Source of the DNA: Pseudorhodoferax aquiterrae
GTDB taxonomy: Bacteria; Pseudomonadota; Gammaproteobacteria; Burkholderiales; Burkholderiaceae_C
DNA length: 64,000 nt
NCBI RefSeq assembly: GCF_014652235.1
Contig: NZ_BMYK01000004.1
Location: forward strand, 62,001 to 126,000
Direction of reading: 5' to 3'
The notes beneath the pieces were generated by a model. It saw nothing but the letters and a program-made list of their open reading frames with translations. It ran no database searches and was not told the origin of the DNA. Positions 63,803 to 64,000 of this stretch are shown here, piece after piece. Position numbers and translations under genes: made by a program. Position 1 is the first letter of the stretch; each line of letters starts with the position of its first letter.

Positions 63803-64000
63803 ATGGACCGTCTGAAAGCGATGGCGATGCTCGTGAAGGTCACGGAGACCGGCAGCCTGTCGGCCGCCGGACGGGCGCTGCAGATGCCGCTGGCCACGCT
63901 GAGCCGCCGCATCTCGGACCTGGAGGCGCAGCTGGGCACGCGGCTGTTGACCCGCACCACGCGCAAGCTCACGCTGACGGATGCGGGCCAGGCCTACGTG
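63803..64000 (+). CDS. LysR-family regulator, cut by window end
   Basis: The first 66 codons of a LysR protein are present and open to the window edge. The helix-turn-helix is clear: MDRLKAMAMLVKVTETGSLSAAGRALQMPLATLSRRISDLEAQLGTRLLTRTTRKLTLTDAGQAYV. ATG 63803 gives the usual LysR N-terminus; ATG 63791 would add four residues but abuts the GGAAGG site. It is divergent from the flavin-fold gene, across 104 bases that include an AT-rich stretch at 63741-63751. Confidence 0.85.
   Translation, partial: MDRLKAMAMLVKVTETGSLSAAGRALQMPLATLSRRISDLEAQLGTRLLTRTTRKLTLTDAGQAYV

Overview
The window is high-GC, densely packed bacterial DNA. The codon usage, the four Bug/TctC-type tricarboxylate-binding receptors, and the mix of LysR, IclR, GntR and MocR regulators beside small catabolic operons point to a betaproteobacterium of the Burkholderiales, most likely Comamonadaceae. 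A phosphonopyruvate hydrolase carrying the residues known from Variovorax sp. Pal2 makes a Variovorax-like host attractive, but this is inference. I see no rRNA, tRNA, CRISPR array or complete insertion sequence.

Layout. 1-6.8 kb (minus strand): an amidohydrolase cut by the window edge, then a complete dipeptide/oligopeptide ABC transporter (two ATPases, two permeases, binding protein). 6.9-14.1 kb: a taurine locus with probable taurine dehydrogenase (tauY, tauX), a divergent MocR-type regulator (tauR), the importer tauABC and a TauE/SafE exporter. 14.1-19.2 kb: a TetR regulator facing an operon of an ATP-NAD kinase-like protein and the two glycine decarboxylase P-protein subunits. gcvPA is frameshifted, and the shared promoter carries two clear operator dyads. 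19.4-26.2 kb: a phosphonoalanine catabolic cluster with a LysR regulator, an ABC importer with a fused double permease, an aminotransferase (palB) and phosphonopyruvate hydrolase (palA). 26.2-26.7 kb is a decayed non-coding stretch holding a quinone oxidoreductase gene fragment.

26.7-36.3 kb: an isocitrate-lyase-family C-C lyase, an aconitase-family hydratase pair, a YrdC-domain protein, an acyl-CoA ligase, three Bug receptors and a GntR regulator. 36.3-40.5 kb: an MFS exporter with a dehydrogenase, a LysR regulator and a second dehydrogenase. 40.5-45.3 kb: a two-component system, a periplasmic protein, a truncated membrane protein, a cytochrome b and a Tat-exported molybdopterin oxidoreductase. 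45.3-49.6 kb: a second quinone oxidoreductase fragment, 4-oxalomesaconate hydratase (ligJ), a Bug receptor, an IclR regulator and the intact quinone oxidoreductase. 49.6-55.2 kb: an IclR regulator, a GMC oxidoreductase and a TRAP transporter. 55.3-61.7 kb: pta and xsc, which complete taurine dissimilation, a divergent IclR regulator, and a CobS/CobT-like AAA-ATPase/VWA pair. 61.7-64 kb: a vapBC toxin-antitoxin pair separated by a tandem repeat, a MOSC protein, a flavin-type oxidase-fold protein and the start of a LysR gene.

How it fits together. Two C-heteroatom pathways can be read almost whole. Taurine enters by TauABC, is oxidised by TauXY to sulfoacetaldehyde, is cleaved by Xsc to acetyl phosphate and sulfite, and is passed to acetyl-CoA by Pta, with TauE as candidate sulfite exporter. 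Phosphonoalanine enters by the ABC system, is transaminated by PalB to phosphonopyruvate and hydrolysed by PalA to pyruvate and phosphate. The rest looks like a catabolic region built by gene acquisition. Signs of rearrangement are the two quinone oxidoreductase remnants, the gcvPA frameshift, the truncated membrane gene and the repeat inserted in vapBC.
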